From Paenarthrobacter sp. PH39-S1 (GTDB taxonomy: Bacteria > Actinomycetota > Actinomycetes > Actinomycetales > Micrococcaceae), in contig NZ_JASISR010000002.1 in assembly GCF_030063245.1 (NCBI RefSeq), positions 124,001 through 188,000 of the forward strand: DNA of 64,000 bases. Direction: 5' to 3'. Positions 8,028 to 19,303 of the stretch are shown in pieces. Position numbers and translations under genes: made by a program. Every line of letters begins with the position of its first letter. Position 1 is the stretch's first letter. A model generated the notes under the pieces. The model did no database searches. It had not been told where the DNA came from and saw only the letters and a list, made by a program, of their open reading frames with translations.

Positions 8028-9534
8028 ATGGAAGGCCAGCAGAAACCCCGGGCTCAAACCCCGGGGACCGCGGAAGCCACGGGCGCGCCGGAAACCCCGG
8101 AAGCCACGGGCGAACAGGGAGCACCGGATGCTACGGGCGCACCAGGGATGCCGGATGCCGGCGCGGCAGCAGCCACGGCGTTGCTGGTGGATACGTTGTT
8201 CCCGCGTCTGGTCAATGCGCACCCGATGGCGTATCTCGCCCGGGACCTCACGACCGTCATCCCCGATGACCTGGACACCGCCGGCGCGGTGACCGCCCTC
8301 GCCGACGCCGGCCGGCTCGAAGCGTACGCCGGCGCGCTCAAGGCCCGGCTGGCTGCCCGGATCCAGCAGACCGTCCTGGATGAAATGCCAGAACCGGTCC
8401 GCAGCACCATCGGCGGCCAGTCCCTGGCCCACGCCACCGCGGTCAGCGAAATAGGCTGCGCCCTGCACCTGGCCGAACGGACCGCCGGATTCCTCCTCAA
8501 CGAATCCTGCACCCTCGTCGAGAACTTCCCTGCAACCCTGAACGCCTTCACCGTCGGGGACCTGGACTACCAACGCGTGCGCACCATCCTCCACCAGAGC
8601 GAGGGCATCCCCGCCATTTGCCTGCCCCGATACGAAAGCGCCGTACTGAAACGCGCCGCGGAGCAGAACAACCCGCTCCCGGGCCCGGCGGCTGCGCGAG
8701 ACCCTGCACCCCGAGGCGTTCATCACCCGCAAAACCAAAGCCGCGCAGGACAGATCCCTGAACTTCCGACCGGCGCAGGACGGCATGGCCTACCTCGAAG
8801 CGTACCTGCCGGCCGAAACGGCCCTCGCCGCGTACAACACCATCACCGAAGCGGCGACGAAAGCCCAGGGACCGGCCGAACCCCGCACCCTGACCCAACT
8901 GCGCGCCGACCTCACCGCCGGATACCTCCTCGGCACCCACTGCCCCCACGGCACCAACGACGGCAGCAGCGAGGACGGCACAGGTGGGGGCCGCACAGGT
9001 GGGGGCGGCACCCGCGGGGCAGGGGCCTGTGGGCCGGGGCACGGTCACGGTAAAGCGCCGAAGATTAAGGCGCAGATCATGATCATGATCCCGCTGTTCT
9101 CCCTGCTCGGCATCACCGACGAGGCAGCCGAACTCGATGGCTACGGGCCCATGCCAATCGAAACGGCCCTCGACCTCGCCAAGGACCAACCGGTCTGGTA
9201 CCGGATGCTCACCGACCCCGTCACCAAAATTCCCGCCAAACAAGACCGAAACCCCTACAAAATCCCGCAGAAAACCCGTAAATGGTTGCAAATCAGGGAC
9301 GGGACCTGCCGCTTCCCCGGCTGCACCCGCCAAGCCCGCTTCACCGACACCGACCACACCCTCCCCTGGCCACAAGGACCATCCGAGATAGAGAACCTCG
9401 CATGTCTGTGTAAACGGCACCACCGGCTTAAACACAAAATGGGCTGGAAAGTCACCCAAACCGGCAACGGCACCCTCACCTGGAAAGCACCCTCCGGCCA
9501 GACCTACACCACCCACCCCAAAGACACCGGATAA
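8028..9534 (+). pseudogene. DUF222/HNH endonuclease gene with a +1 frameshift
   Basis: Two frames together make one DUF222-HNH protein. The first (8028 to ~8670) has a Pro/Glu/Thr/Gly repeat-like N-terminus, then the DUF222 region (DTAGAVTALADAGRLEAYAGAL). The second runs from ~8670 to 9534 and contains the HNH nuclease: CRFPGC, then DTDHTLPW and LACLCKRHHRLKHK. Continuity of the family sequence (…AAEQN | RRLRETLHPEAF…) places the shift at 8667-8674, where AACAACCCGC reads as if one A had been added to AACACCCGC. Either the gene is broken or the assembly has an error here. DUF222-HNH genes are multicopy in actinobacteria and have no settled role. Confidence 0.85.
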
Positions 9535-9667
9535 CCAAGCACGACCATCGGATGCGCCCGCGTCCGAGCCTGCCGGGATAAACCATCTGGTCTCGGCAAG
9601 CACGACCGACAGGCCCGCCCAACCGAAGGTTAAATTCCGGCGCGAAACTTCGGGTAAGCTGATTCCC

Positions 9668-9756
9668 GGCCCCTCATGTGGCGTCACCCTGTTGAACTCC
9701 CCCAGGACCGGAAGGTAGCAAGGGTAAACGGGCTCTGGCGGGTGCATGAGGGGTCT
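9668..9756 (+). ncRNA. ffs: signal recognition particle RNA, small bacterial type
   Basis: The outer helix is formed by CCCCTCATG near 9671 and CATGAGGGG near 9745. The apical domain has the conserved TGTTGAACTCCCCCAGG, the ACCGGAAGGTAGCAAGGG tetraloop region and the return strand CGGGCTCTGGCGGGTG. This is the SRP RNA that binds Ffh for co-translational membrane targeting. It sits just upstream of dnaX, as in many actinobacteria. Ends are approximate to a few bases. Confidence 0.93.
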
Positions 9757-9827
9757 TTACGTTAAAGGTTCCACAGGTCTCCGACGTTGCCTGCGGAATG
9801 TCAGTTGCACCAGATAGGGTTTCACCT

Positions 9828-13184
<3,357 letters not shown>

Positions 13185-13295
13185 GCCAGCACGCCGCCTG
13201 TGCGTGACAGTGCTCGTGAAGCAGCTTTCCAGCGCGATCTTGCACCGCTTGGTGGCGGTGGTCACAACAGCGGTGATATAACCCGCAATGACTTT

Positions 13296-13370
13296 AACAG
13301 CAGTGCAGCTAACAGCAGTGCAGCTAACGGCAGTGCAGCTAACAGCAGTGCAGCTAACAGCAGTGACAAC
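13296..13370. repeat. 15-bp tandem repeat, five copies, upstream of recR
   Basis: Five adjacent 15-base units, consensus AACAGCAGTGCAGCT. The third has one G substitution and the fifth diverges at its end. The array ends 17 bases before the recR start codon, so a change in copy number would move the recR promoter or leader relative to its start. Confidence 0.95.
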
Positions 13371-13387
13371 GACAGAACGAGGCAACG

Positions 13388-13987
13388 GTGTACGAGGGAG
13401 CAGTTCAGGAGCTCATTGATGAGCTGGGACGCCTGCCCGGGATTGGGCCGAAGTCCGCGCAACGGCTCGCCTTCCATATCCTCGAAGCCGATCAGGACGA
13501 CATCAAGCGGCTCGTGACGGCTCTCGTGACGGTGAAGGAACGAGTGAAGTTCTGCTCCATCTGCGGCAACGTCACGGAGCAGGACACCTGCAATATCTGC
13601 CGTAATTCGAGGCGGGATCCTACAGTGATCTGCGTTGTCGAGGAGTCCAAGGATGTGGTCGCGGTCGAGCGCACTCGTTCCTTCAGTGGCCGTTACCACG
13701 TGCTCGGCGGCGCCATCAATCCGATTGCCGGAATCGGGCCGGAGCAGCTGCGCATTCGCGAGCTGCTGACGCGGCTCAACGACAATCAGATCGAAGAAGT
13801 CATTATCGCCACGGACCCCAACCTGGAAGGCGAGGCGACCGCAACATATCTGGCCCGGATGCTCAAATCCATCGGTATTCGCATTACCCGGCTGGCCTCC
13901 GGGCTCCCGGTCGGTGGTGACCTCGAGTACGCGGACGAGGTCACGCTCGGCCGGGCTTTCGAGGGCCGTCGCAGCGCCATCGGCTGA
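13388..13987 (+). CDS. recR: recombination mediator protein RecR
   Basis: A 199-aa protein of standard length. A helix-hairpin-helix at ~11-27 ([18 protein letters not shown]) is followed by a C4 zinc finger with Cys at 56, 59, 68 and 71, and a Toprim domain from ~79 ([26 protein letters not shown]). A C-terminal Walker B-like stretch ends the protein ([14 protein letters not shown]). RecR works with RecF/RecO to load RecA on gapped DNA. The start is GTG at 13388, and the gene follows dnaX by 203 bases, part of which is a tandem repeat. Confidence 0.96.
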   Translation: MYEGAVQELIDELGRLPGIGPKSAQRLAFHILEADQDDIKRLVTALVTVKERVKFCSICGNVTEQDTCNICRNSRRDPTVICVVEESKDVVAVERTRSFSGRYHVLGGAINPIAGIGPEQLRIRELLTRLNDNQIEEVIIATDPNLEGEATATYLARMLKSIGIRITRLASGLPVGGDLEYADEVTLGRAFEGRRSAIG

Positions 13988-14024
13988 GGGAAACGACAGG
14001 TTAGGCGGTTCGCGTCTCCACAGC

Positions 14025-15395
14025 CTAGAGCCGGCTGATCCGTTCGATATCCTCTCGGAATTCCTGAGCCACCTCGGCCGAGACGGTCGCACGGGTTGCG
14101 GCAATGGCTTCCAGATATTCCGCAGTCGACGGTCCCGCCTTGGCGCTAACCTGAGTCCCGTCGTCGTCAGTGGCTTCTGCCGCGCCATCAGCGCCGTCCG
14201 GGACGCCCGCACCATGAGCTGCACCAGCGGCACCGCTTGGTTGTCCGTAGACCGCCCGTTCCAACGCCCGCTGCGATGCCTTCCGGGCAGCAAACTCGAT
14301 GTCTGCCGGGGAAAAGCCGTCGGTCCCGCCGACGAGCAGGTCCAAATCAACGTCGTCAGCCACGTCCTGGGGGACGTATCGCTGCCAGATGGCGTACCGG
14401 GCGGCCTCGTCGGGCAGTCCGATCGGAATAACGTAGTCGAAGCGGCCGTGGCGCAGGAACGCCGAGTCGAGGGCGCGGATAAAGTTGGTCGCGCAGACCA
14501 GCAGCCGCCCGGGCTGGTCCCGGAACGCCGGGATGATTTTGAGCAGTTCGTTCGTGACTCCCTGCAGCGGCGACGGTGGCTCCCCCTGACGCTGGGCCGC
14601 GATCTCCTCGACTTCGTCGATGAAGACGACGGCATGCTCCAGTTCGGAGATCTCGAGGAATGTTTCCCTCAACGCCCCGGCCAGACCCTTCGGATCCGAG
14701 GCCAGCCGGGATGGGAAGACCTCCACAAACGGCCACTCCAAGCGGGAGGCGATCGCTTTTGCAAATGTAGTTTTCCCCGTTCCGGGAGGGCCGAATAACA
14801 CCACCGCCCGGGGTGGCACGACGCCGTACTGATCTGCGAGATCCGGAGAAGCCAGCGGCAGCACCAGCCGGCGCTCCAGCAGTTCCTTCTCCTTCTGCAT
14901 GCCGCCGACGGCGTTCCACAAGTGCCGCGGCAACAACCGGCCGCCCAGCTCACTCAGCAGCCCCATTTCCTGGCGCTGCACCGGAATTTCCCGCTCAAAG
15001 TAGCGCAGATGCTTCTTATCCTGGAAACCGGCATGCAGCAGCGCATCCACCCGGCCTTCGGTTTCGGGCATCAGCGTCGACAGCTTCGTCAACCCCCGCG
15101 GGGCCATGCGGCTTTCGATGGCCGCCAGCAGTCCACTGCCGATCCCCTGGTCTCTGGAATCGTCGTCGATTGCAAAGAAAACTATCCAACCCTGATCATG
15201 GGCGGCCCGCGCAACCGCGGCGCCGACCACTACTTCGCCCTGAACGGCGATCACGGCATGGTCCTTTTCACAGGAGGCAAGGACCTCCGACAGCGCGTAG
15301 ACAGGCTCGACGCCGGCCGTCCGCGACCGCTCCCACAGACGCAGTACGGCATCCATGTCGGACGAATGAAAATCCCTGACGCGCCAAGCTGGCAT
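14025..15395 (-). CDS. GNAT acetyltransferase-AAA+ ATPase fusion
   Basis: A 456-aa two-domain cytoplasmic protein. Residues ~1-135 are a GNAT N-acetyltransferase fold (WRVRDFHSSDMDAVLRLW; acetyl-CoA loop DQGIGSGLL at ~82-90). Residues ~150-400 are an AAA+ ATPase of the classical FtsH/Cdc48-like clade: a hydrophobic lead-in, Walker A GPPGTGKT at ~202-209, Walker B VVFIDEVE at ~256-263, sensor 1 ATN, and SRH arginine in LRHGRFD. An Ala/Gly/Asp-rich linker and a short helical tail end the protein. Start chosen at 15395 because GGGAGG lies nine bases upstream. The ATPase could unfold or remodel the target that the GNAT domain acetylates; this is inference. It stands alone, convergent with recR and divergent from lysC. 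Confidence 0.85.
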   Translation of the reverse strand: MPAWRVRDFHSSDMDAVLRLWERSRTAGVEPVYALSEVLASCEKDHAVIAVQGEVVVGAAVARAAHDQGWIVFFAIDDDSRDQGIGSGLLAAIESRMAPRGLTKLSTLMPETEGRVDALLHAGFQDKKHLRYFEREIPVQRQEMGLLSELGGRLLPRHLWNAVGGMQKEKELLERRLVLPLASPDLADQYGVVPPRAVVLFGPPGTGKTTFAKAIASRLEWPFVEVFPSRLASDPKGLAGALRETFLEISELEHAVVFIDEVEEIAAQRQGEPPSPLQGVTNELLKIIPAFRDQPGRLLVCATNFIRALDSAFLRHGRFDYVIPIGLPDEAARYAIWQRYVPQDVADDVDLDLLVGGTDGFSPADIEFAARKASQRALERAVYGQPSGAAGAAHGAGVPDGADGAAEATDDDGTQVSAKAGPSTAEYLEAIAATRATVSAEVAQEFREDIERISRL

Positions 15396-15598
15396 GCTGC
15401 TTTCCTCCCGGTAAAACGCTTTCGTGAACCGAGACCAGCATGGCATAGACCGTCGCCGTGTCTTACTGCCGCCACAAATTCAGTTCATCGAAGTATGAGC
15501 GATAAACTAGACCCACCCGCCTGACGCGCCGCAGATGTCGCATGGCCTCTATGAATCAACCAGGAGATTGTCAGTGGTTAGCCGATGAGTAGGCACGC

Positions 15599-16885
15599 AT
15601 GAGCTTAATTGTTCAGAAATATGGTGGATCCTCTGTGGCCGACGCCGCCGGGATCAAGAGGGTTGCCCGGCGCGTGGTGGAGACTCAGCGCGCCGGCAAC
15701 GAGGTCGTCGTCGTCGTCTCCGCGATGGGCGACACCACCGACGAACTTTTGGACTTGGCGTCCCAGGTCGCCGGACGCCCCCCGGCCCGCGAGCTGGACA
15801 TGCTGATGACCGCCGGCGAGCGCATCTCAATGGCGCTGCTGGCCATGGCGATCCATGACCATGGCGGCGTGGCGCAGTCCTTTACGGGCAGCCAGGCTGG
15901 CATGATCACGGATGGTATCCATGGCAAGGCCCGGATCATCGACGTCGATCCGCACCGGGTGCGCACGGCTCTGGACAAAGGCAATGTCGCGATTGTGGCC
16001 GGTTTTCAAGGCATGAGCCGACAGACACACGAAATCACCACCATGGGACGCGGCGGTTCCGACACGACAGCGGTTGCCTTAGCAGCGGCGTTGGATGCGG
16101 ATGTCTGCGAAATTTATACGGATGTCGACGGCGTTTACACAGCGGACCCGCGGGTGGTTGCCAGCGCCAGAAAAATCGACAGAATCTCCAGCGAGGAAAT
16201 GCTGGAAATGGCAGCCTCCGGAGCGAAGATTCTGCACCTGCGCTGCGTTGAATATGCCCGCCGTTTCGGCCTGCCAATCCATGTGCGGTCCTCGTTCAGC
16301 GACCATGAGGGGACCTGGGTCCTGCCCAGCCCCGACGACAAAATCAAGTTCTCAGAGGGAGTTGCCTTGGAGCAGCCAATCATCTCCGGCGTCGCGCACG
16401 ACCGGTCCGAAGGCAAAGTCACGGTTGTCGGCGTCCCGGACATTCCGGGCAAGGCGGCGGAAATCTTCGGGATCATTGCCGGCGCACATTCCAATATCGA
16501 CATGATTGTGCAGAACATTTCCACAAGGGGAACGGGGCGGACGGACATTTCCTTCACCCTCCCGATGGTGGAAGGCGCCGAGGCACTTGATGCCCTGCGT
16601 GCCGCCCAGGAGTCGGTCGGCTTTGATGCTCTGATTTACGACGACGAGATCGGCAAGCTGTCGCTGATCGGCGCGGGCATGCGGTCCAACCCGGGCGTTT
16701 CCTACCGGTTCTTCAAGGCGCTGTCCGACGCTGGCGTCAACATTGACTTGATTTCCACATCGGAGATCCGCATTTCCGTGGTTACCCGGGCGGATCTGCT
16801 GGACACGGCCGTCCGTGCTGTGCACCAAGCCTTTGACCTCGACGGCGACGATGAAGTGACCGTGTACGGCGGCACCGGCCGCTGA
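15599..16885 (+). CDS. lysC: aspartate kinase
   Basis: Phosphorylates aspartate in the first step of lysine, threonine, methionine and diaminopimelate synthesis. The 428-aa length is typical of the actinobacterial class. Substrate loop KYGGSS at residues 7-12, then [14 protein letters not shown], the [11 protein letters not shown] catalytic motif and [13 protein letters not shown]. Two C-terminal ACT domains follow ([16 protein letters not shown] and [19 protein letters not shown]), which bind lysine/threonine for feedback control. An in-frame internal start could give a separate beta subunit, as known in Corynebacterium; not demonstrable here. asd is not adjacent, unlike in corynebacteria. 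Confidence 0.96.
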   Translation: MSLIVQKYGGSSVADAAGIKRVARRVVETQRAGNEVVVVVSAMGDTTDELLDLASQVAGRPPARELDMLMTAGERISMALLAMAIHDHGGVAQSFTGSQAGMITDGIHGKARIIDVDPHRVRTALDKGNVAIVAGFQGMSRQTHEITTMGRGGSDTTAVALAAALDADVCEIYTDVDGVYTADPRVVASARKIDRISSEEMLEMAASGAKILHLRCVEYARRFGLPIHVRSSFSDHEGTWVLPSPDDKIKFSEGVALEQPIISGVAHDRSEGKVTVVGVPDIPGKAAEIFGIIAGAHSNIDMIVQNISTRGTGRTDISFTLPMVEGAEALDALRAAQESVGFDALIYDDEIGKLSLIGAGMRSNPGVSYRFFKALSDAGVNIDLISTSEIRISVVTRADLLDTAVRAVHQAFDLDGDDEVTVYGGTGR

Positions 16886-16967
16886 CTCGGTCGGCGGATT
16901 GCGCCCCTCGAACAAGGTGGGCAGGTTAAGCCCCGCCTACCGGATGGGCGGCTTTCGATCTGACAAT

Positions 16968-16995
16968 AAGGCGGGCGGCTTACGCCGTCCGCCTT
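16968..16995 (+). terminator. probable lysC terminator
   Basis: Arms AAGGCGGGCGGC (16968-16979) and GCCGTCCGCCTT (16984-16995) pair at 11 of 12 positions around TTAC. A run of five T follows about 12 bases later. It is 80 bases after the lysC stop. Confidence 0.7.
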
Positions 16996-17046
16996 GCCGC
17001 CCCGCCATTTTTGACCTGCCTTTACGCTGGTACGAACTTCGCCGAG

Positions 17047-17262
17047 CTACCCTTCGTGCGGCTTGCGCACCGCATAATGATGGCCTTCGGAGTCTGTCTC
17101 AACCTCGAACTGGGCCAGATCATCTTCGGAGGCCTTCTCGAATTCATCATGCCGATGAACCACCGGCGTATCACTATCCAGATGATCCGCCGGTCCGAAA
17201 ACGCGCTGCAGATGATCGGTGAACCGCATAAAACGGCCAACGAATGGCTGCTTCTCTGCCAC
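17047..17262 (-). CDS. small conserved protein, tandem paralogue A
   Basis: A ~71-aa soluble protein of unrecognised family. The N-terminus QPFVGRFMRFTDHLQRVFGPADH matches the neighbouring gene's FVAKFMRTTGKLRAVFGPAN. The C-termini also correspond (DLAQFEVETDSEGHHYAV against DALQWETARRPDGSTYLV), so the two are tandem duplicates. I prefer GTG at 17262 because GGAAGGGGG lies eight bases upstream; GTG at 17271 is also in frame. No cysteines or membrane segments. Function unknown. Confidence 0.65.
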   Translation of the reverse strand: MAEKQPFVGRFMRFTDHLQRVFGPADHLDSDTPVVHRHDEFEKASEDDLAQFEVETDSEGHHYAVRKPHEG

Positions 17263-17369
17263 GGCCAACACCCCCTTCCAAATACGCCCGAGTGATGCTC
17301 CTATGCGCCAATTTTACGCTTCATGGCCGGAAATGGAACCGCGCGCGTTGTCGGACCCGTCCAGCCGGA

Positions 17370-17594
17370 TCAGCGTAGTGACTGATCGTTCCCATCCCTG
17401 GGAACCAAATAGGTGCTGCCGTCGGGGCGCCGCGCGGTTTCCCACTGCAGGGCGTCGACTTGCTGCTGTGCCAGGAGCCGTTTATTGTCCTCGGTCATCT
17501 CGTGATCGAGCGAGCTGCTGTTGGCCGGGCCAAAAACTGCCCGGAGTTTGCCGGTTGTCCTCATGAACTTCGCTACGAAGCTATCGTCCTGCAT
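17370..17594 (-). CDS. small conserved protein, tandem paralogue B
   Basis: A 74-aa soluble protein, paralogous to the gene 108 bases downstream on the same strand. Shared signature F-V-x-[KR]-F-M-R-x-T-x-x-L-x-x-VFGPA near the N-terminus, then an acidic/Gln-rich middle and a [QE]-W/F-E-T…G-x-x-Y-x-V end. The ATG at 17594 has GAGGGACG just upstream; ATG codons at 17621 and 17606 are less likely. It is divergent from the OhrR-type gene, with a palindrome between them. Function unknown. Confidence 0.7.
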   Translation of the reverse strand: MQDDSFVAKFMRTTGKLRAVFGPANSSSLDHEMTEDNKRLLAQQQVDALQWETARRPDGSTYLVPRDGNDQSLR

Positions 17595-17630
17595 GTCGTC
17601 CCTCATCCCTGCAACGGCCATTCCTGATCA

Positions 17631-17646
17631 ATAGTACGCTTACTAT
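17631..17646. promoter_or_regulatory. candidate operator for the OhrR-type regulator
   Basis: ATAGTA-CGCT-TACTAT is a perfect dyad with 6-base arms. It lies in the 106-base divergent spacer between the small paralogue B and the MarR-family gene, 55 bases from the latter's start. MarR dimers bind such AT-rich palindromes, often as autorepressors. Binding is inferred. Confidence 0.6.
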
Positions 17647-17700
17647 GAGGGCACTAATGAAACATCAGCCGGTCCGCTCACGGATCTGGGGAGGAGCGCC

Positions 17701-18141
17701 ATGGAGTCAAGCGTGCACAGCCTGTTGCTTGAAAGGCAGCTCTGCTTCGCGCTCAGCGTGGCCTCGCGAAGTGTGGTGAGTGCCTACAAACCGGTGCTGG
17801 CACCGCTCGGACTGACGCATCCGCAGTATCTGGTGATGCTCGCCCTGTGGGAACGGAACCCGCGGACGGTCAAAGACATCAGCGCCGCTTTGCTGCTGGA
17901 GCCAGCCACATTGTCGCCGCTGCTGAAGCGGCTGGAATCCGCCGGATTCATCAACCGCAGCCGTTCCCGCGACGATGAACGCGCCTTGGCCATCGAGTTG
18001 ACGGACGTTGGGCGGGCGCTGCGGGCAAAGGCCCTTACGGTACCGGGGACCATGGCGGAGAAACTGGGGCTGAGCGCGACGGACATCGAAGCGCTGCACG
18101 TGACAATGACCAGACTGATTGCCGCAACGCAGGGCCGGTAA
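17701..18141 (+). CDS. MarR family regulator, OhrR type
   Basis: A 146-aa winged-helix regulator. The N-terminal ERQLCFALSVASRSVVSAYKPVLAPLGLTHPQYLVMLALWE is the OhrR signature; Cys15 corresponds to the peroxide-sensing cysteine. The recognition helix region reads LLLEPATLSPLLKRLESAGFI and the wing RSRDDERAL. OhrR represses organic hydroperoxide resistance genes until Cys15 is oxidised. The usual partner ohr is not present in the neighbourhood, so its targets are either elsewhere or the adjacent small paralogues. Single-cysteine type: no second Cys is seen. Confidence 0.88.
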   Translation: MESSVHSLLLERQLCFALSVASRSVVSAYKPVLAPLGLTHPQYLVMLALWERNPRTVKDISAALLLEPATLSPLLKRLESAGFINRSRSRDDERALAIELTDVGRALRAKALTVPGTMAEKLGLSATDIEALHVTMTRLIAATQGR

Positions 18142-18236
18142 ATCCGGACCCGCACGAGCGGCACCCAGGGCCGGTTAATTCGGACCGCACGGGCCGGACA
18201 CCGCAGGACGCATTGGGCTGGGACAATGGGAGGGTG

Positions 18237-19157
18237 ATGACCTGCGACCAGCTTCCCCCGCTTGTGCTGGATCCGTCCCGGTGGCTGCCGCGGCAGGAGG
18301 CCCACGAGCTTCGCGTGGCGCAGTATGCGGATCCGTATCTGAAACGGCGGTCGGCCGGGCTCAAACATCCGGTTGAGGACTTTCTGTTCACCTACTACTC
18401 GCACAAACCGGGCCAGCTCAGGCGCTGGCATCCCGGTGCCGGCGTCATATTAACAGGGCAGGAGGCCGTGTGCCGGTTGGACTGGAAGCACTACCGCCAG
18501 GCCAACGACGAAGAATGCCGGGCCGCGGGGTTGCCACTAGGCCGCTTGGGTATCACCTTCGACGGCGAAGCCTTCCGGGCCGACCGGCGCGAAGCCATTG
18601 ACTTCGCCCGGATTATTTTGGCCCGCACCGCCACACGCCCGGCCCAGTTCGGATGCTTCGGTCTGCACGAATGGGCGATGGTTTACCGGCAGGAGGCCAA
18701 CCAGGTAAGGCACGAATACCTTACCTTGCGGCTGGGTTCCGCCGGCACGGATGAGGTTGTGGAGGGAAGCCGGATCCGTTGTTCCCATTTTGACGCTTAC
18801 CGTTTTTACACTCCGCAGGCCGTGCCGCTGAATGAGCTGTCTCCAACACGGGCGAACCAGCGCGACCTCGAGCAGCCGGGCTGCCTGCACGCGAACATGG
18901 ATCTCTACAAGTGGGCCTACAAACTTGTGCCGGGGCTCTCCAGCGAGCTGCTCATGGACTGCTTCGAATTATCGTGGCAGATCCGCGCCATGGACATGAA
19001 GGCCTCGCCCTATGACCTTTCCGACTGGGGCTATCCGCCGATCGCCATCGAAACCCCGGCGGGAAAATCTGAGTACGTCGCCCAGCAGCGGCATTTCAGC
19101 ACCCGCTCCGCGCAGCTGCGGACAAGGCTGCTGGACGCGCTCGCGCCGCTGCCTTAG
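18237..19157 (+). CDS. conserved actinobacterial protein, often labelled 3-methyladenine DNA glycosylase
   Basis: A 306-aa soluble protein found across actinobacteria under a '3-methyladenine DNA glycosylase' label. I see neither the HhH-GPD motif nor the AAG (MPG) family pattern, so the label looks like an inherited misannotation. Conserved-looking stretches are HPVEDFLFTYYSHKPGQLRRWHPG, FGCFGLHEWAMVY, HFDAYRFYTPQA and DLYKWAYKL, rich in His, Tyr and Trp, which hints at an enzyme active site. The start at 18237 is the second codon of a GTG-ATG pair after GGGAGG; either could be used. The stop codon lies inside an 18-bp tandem repeat. Confidence 0.75.
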   Translation: MTCDQLPPLVLDPSRWLPRQEAHELRVAQYADPYLKRRSAGLKHPVEDFLFTYYSHKPGQLRRWHPGAGVILTGQEAVCRLDWKHYRQANDEECRAAGLPLGRLGITFDGEAFRADRREAIDFARIILARTATRPAQFGCFGLHEWAMVYRQEANQVRHEYLTLRLGSAGTDEVVEGSRIRCSHFDAYRFYTPQAVPLNELSPTRANQRDLEQPGCLHANMDLYKWAYKLVPGLSSELLMDCFELSWQIRAMDMKASPYDLSDWGYPPIAIETPAGKSEYVAQQRHFSTRSAQLRTRLLDALAPLP

Positions 19158-19231
19158 GCCGCGCCGCTGCCTTAGGCCGCGCCGTTGCCTTGGCCCGCGC
19201 CGCTGCCTTAGGCCGCGCCGTTGCCTTAAGC
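19142..19231. repeat. 18-bp tandem repeat, five copies, spanning a stop codon
   Basis: Five adjacent 18-base units, consensus CGCGCCGCTGCCTTAGGC. The first unit contains the last codons and the TAG stop (19155-19157) of the upstream gene; the remaining copies repeat that stop in the spacer. Confidence 0.95.
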
Positions 19232-19235
19232 TGCC

Positions 19236-19276
19236 GCGAGGGCCGTCGTCGGGGTTATGCCGATGGCGGCCCTCGC
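19236..19276. terminator. bidirectional terminator between convergent genes
   Basis: Arms GCGAGGGCCG (19236-19245) and CGGCCCTCGC (19267-19276) are perfect 10-base complements with a 21-base loop. The hairpin lies between the plus-strand gene ending at 19157 and the sialidase gene ending at 19304. No strong T-run on either strand. Confidence 0.55.
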
Positions 19277-19303
19277 TGCCCGTGTGCCGGGCGCTAACTG
19301 CGT

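Noticed and set aside
13262-14635. Long minus-strand frame of 457 codons across recR and the GNAT-AAA+ gene
   Set aside because: It is antisense to recR and in the wrong frame for the AAA+ gene; the protein is Arg/Ser-rich low-complexity with no domain, typical of GC-rich shadows.
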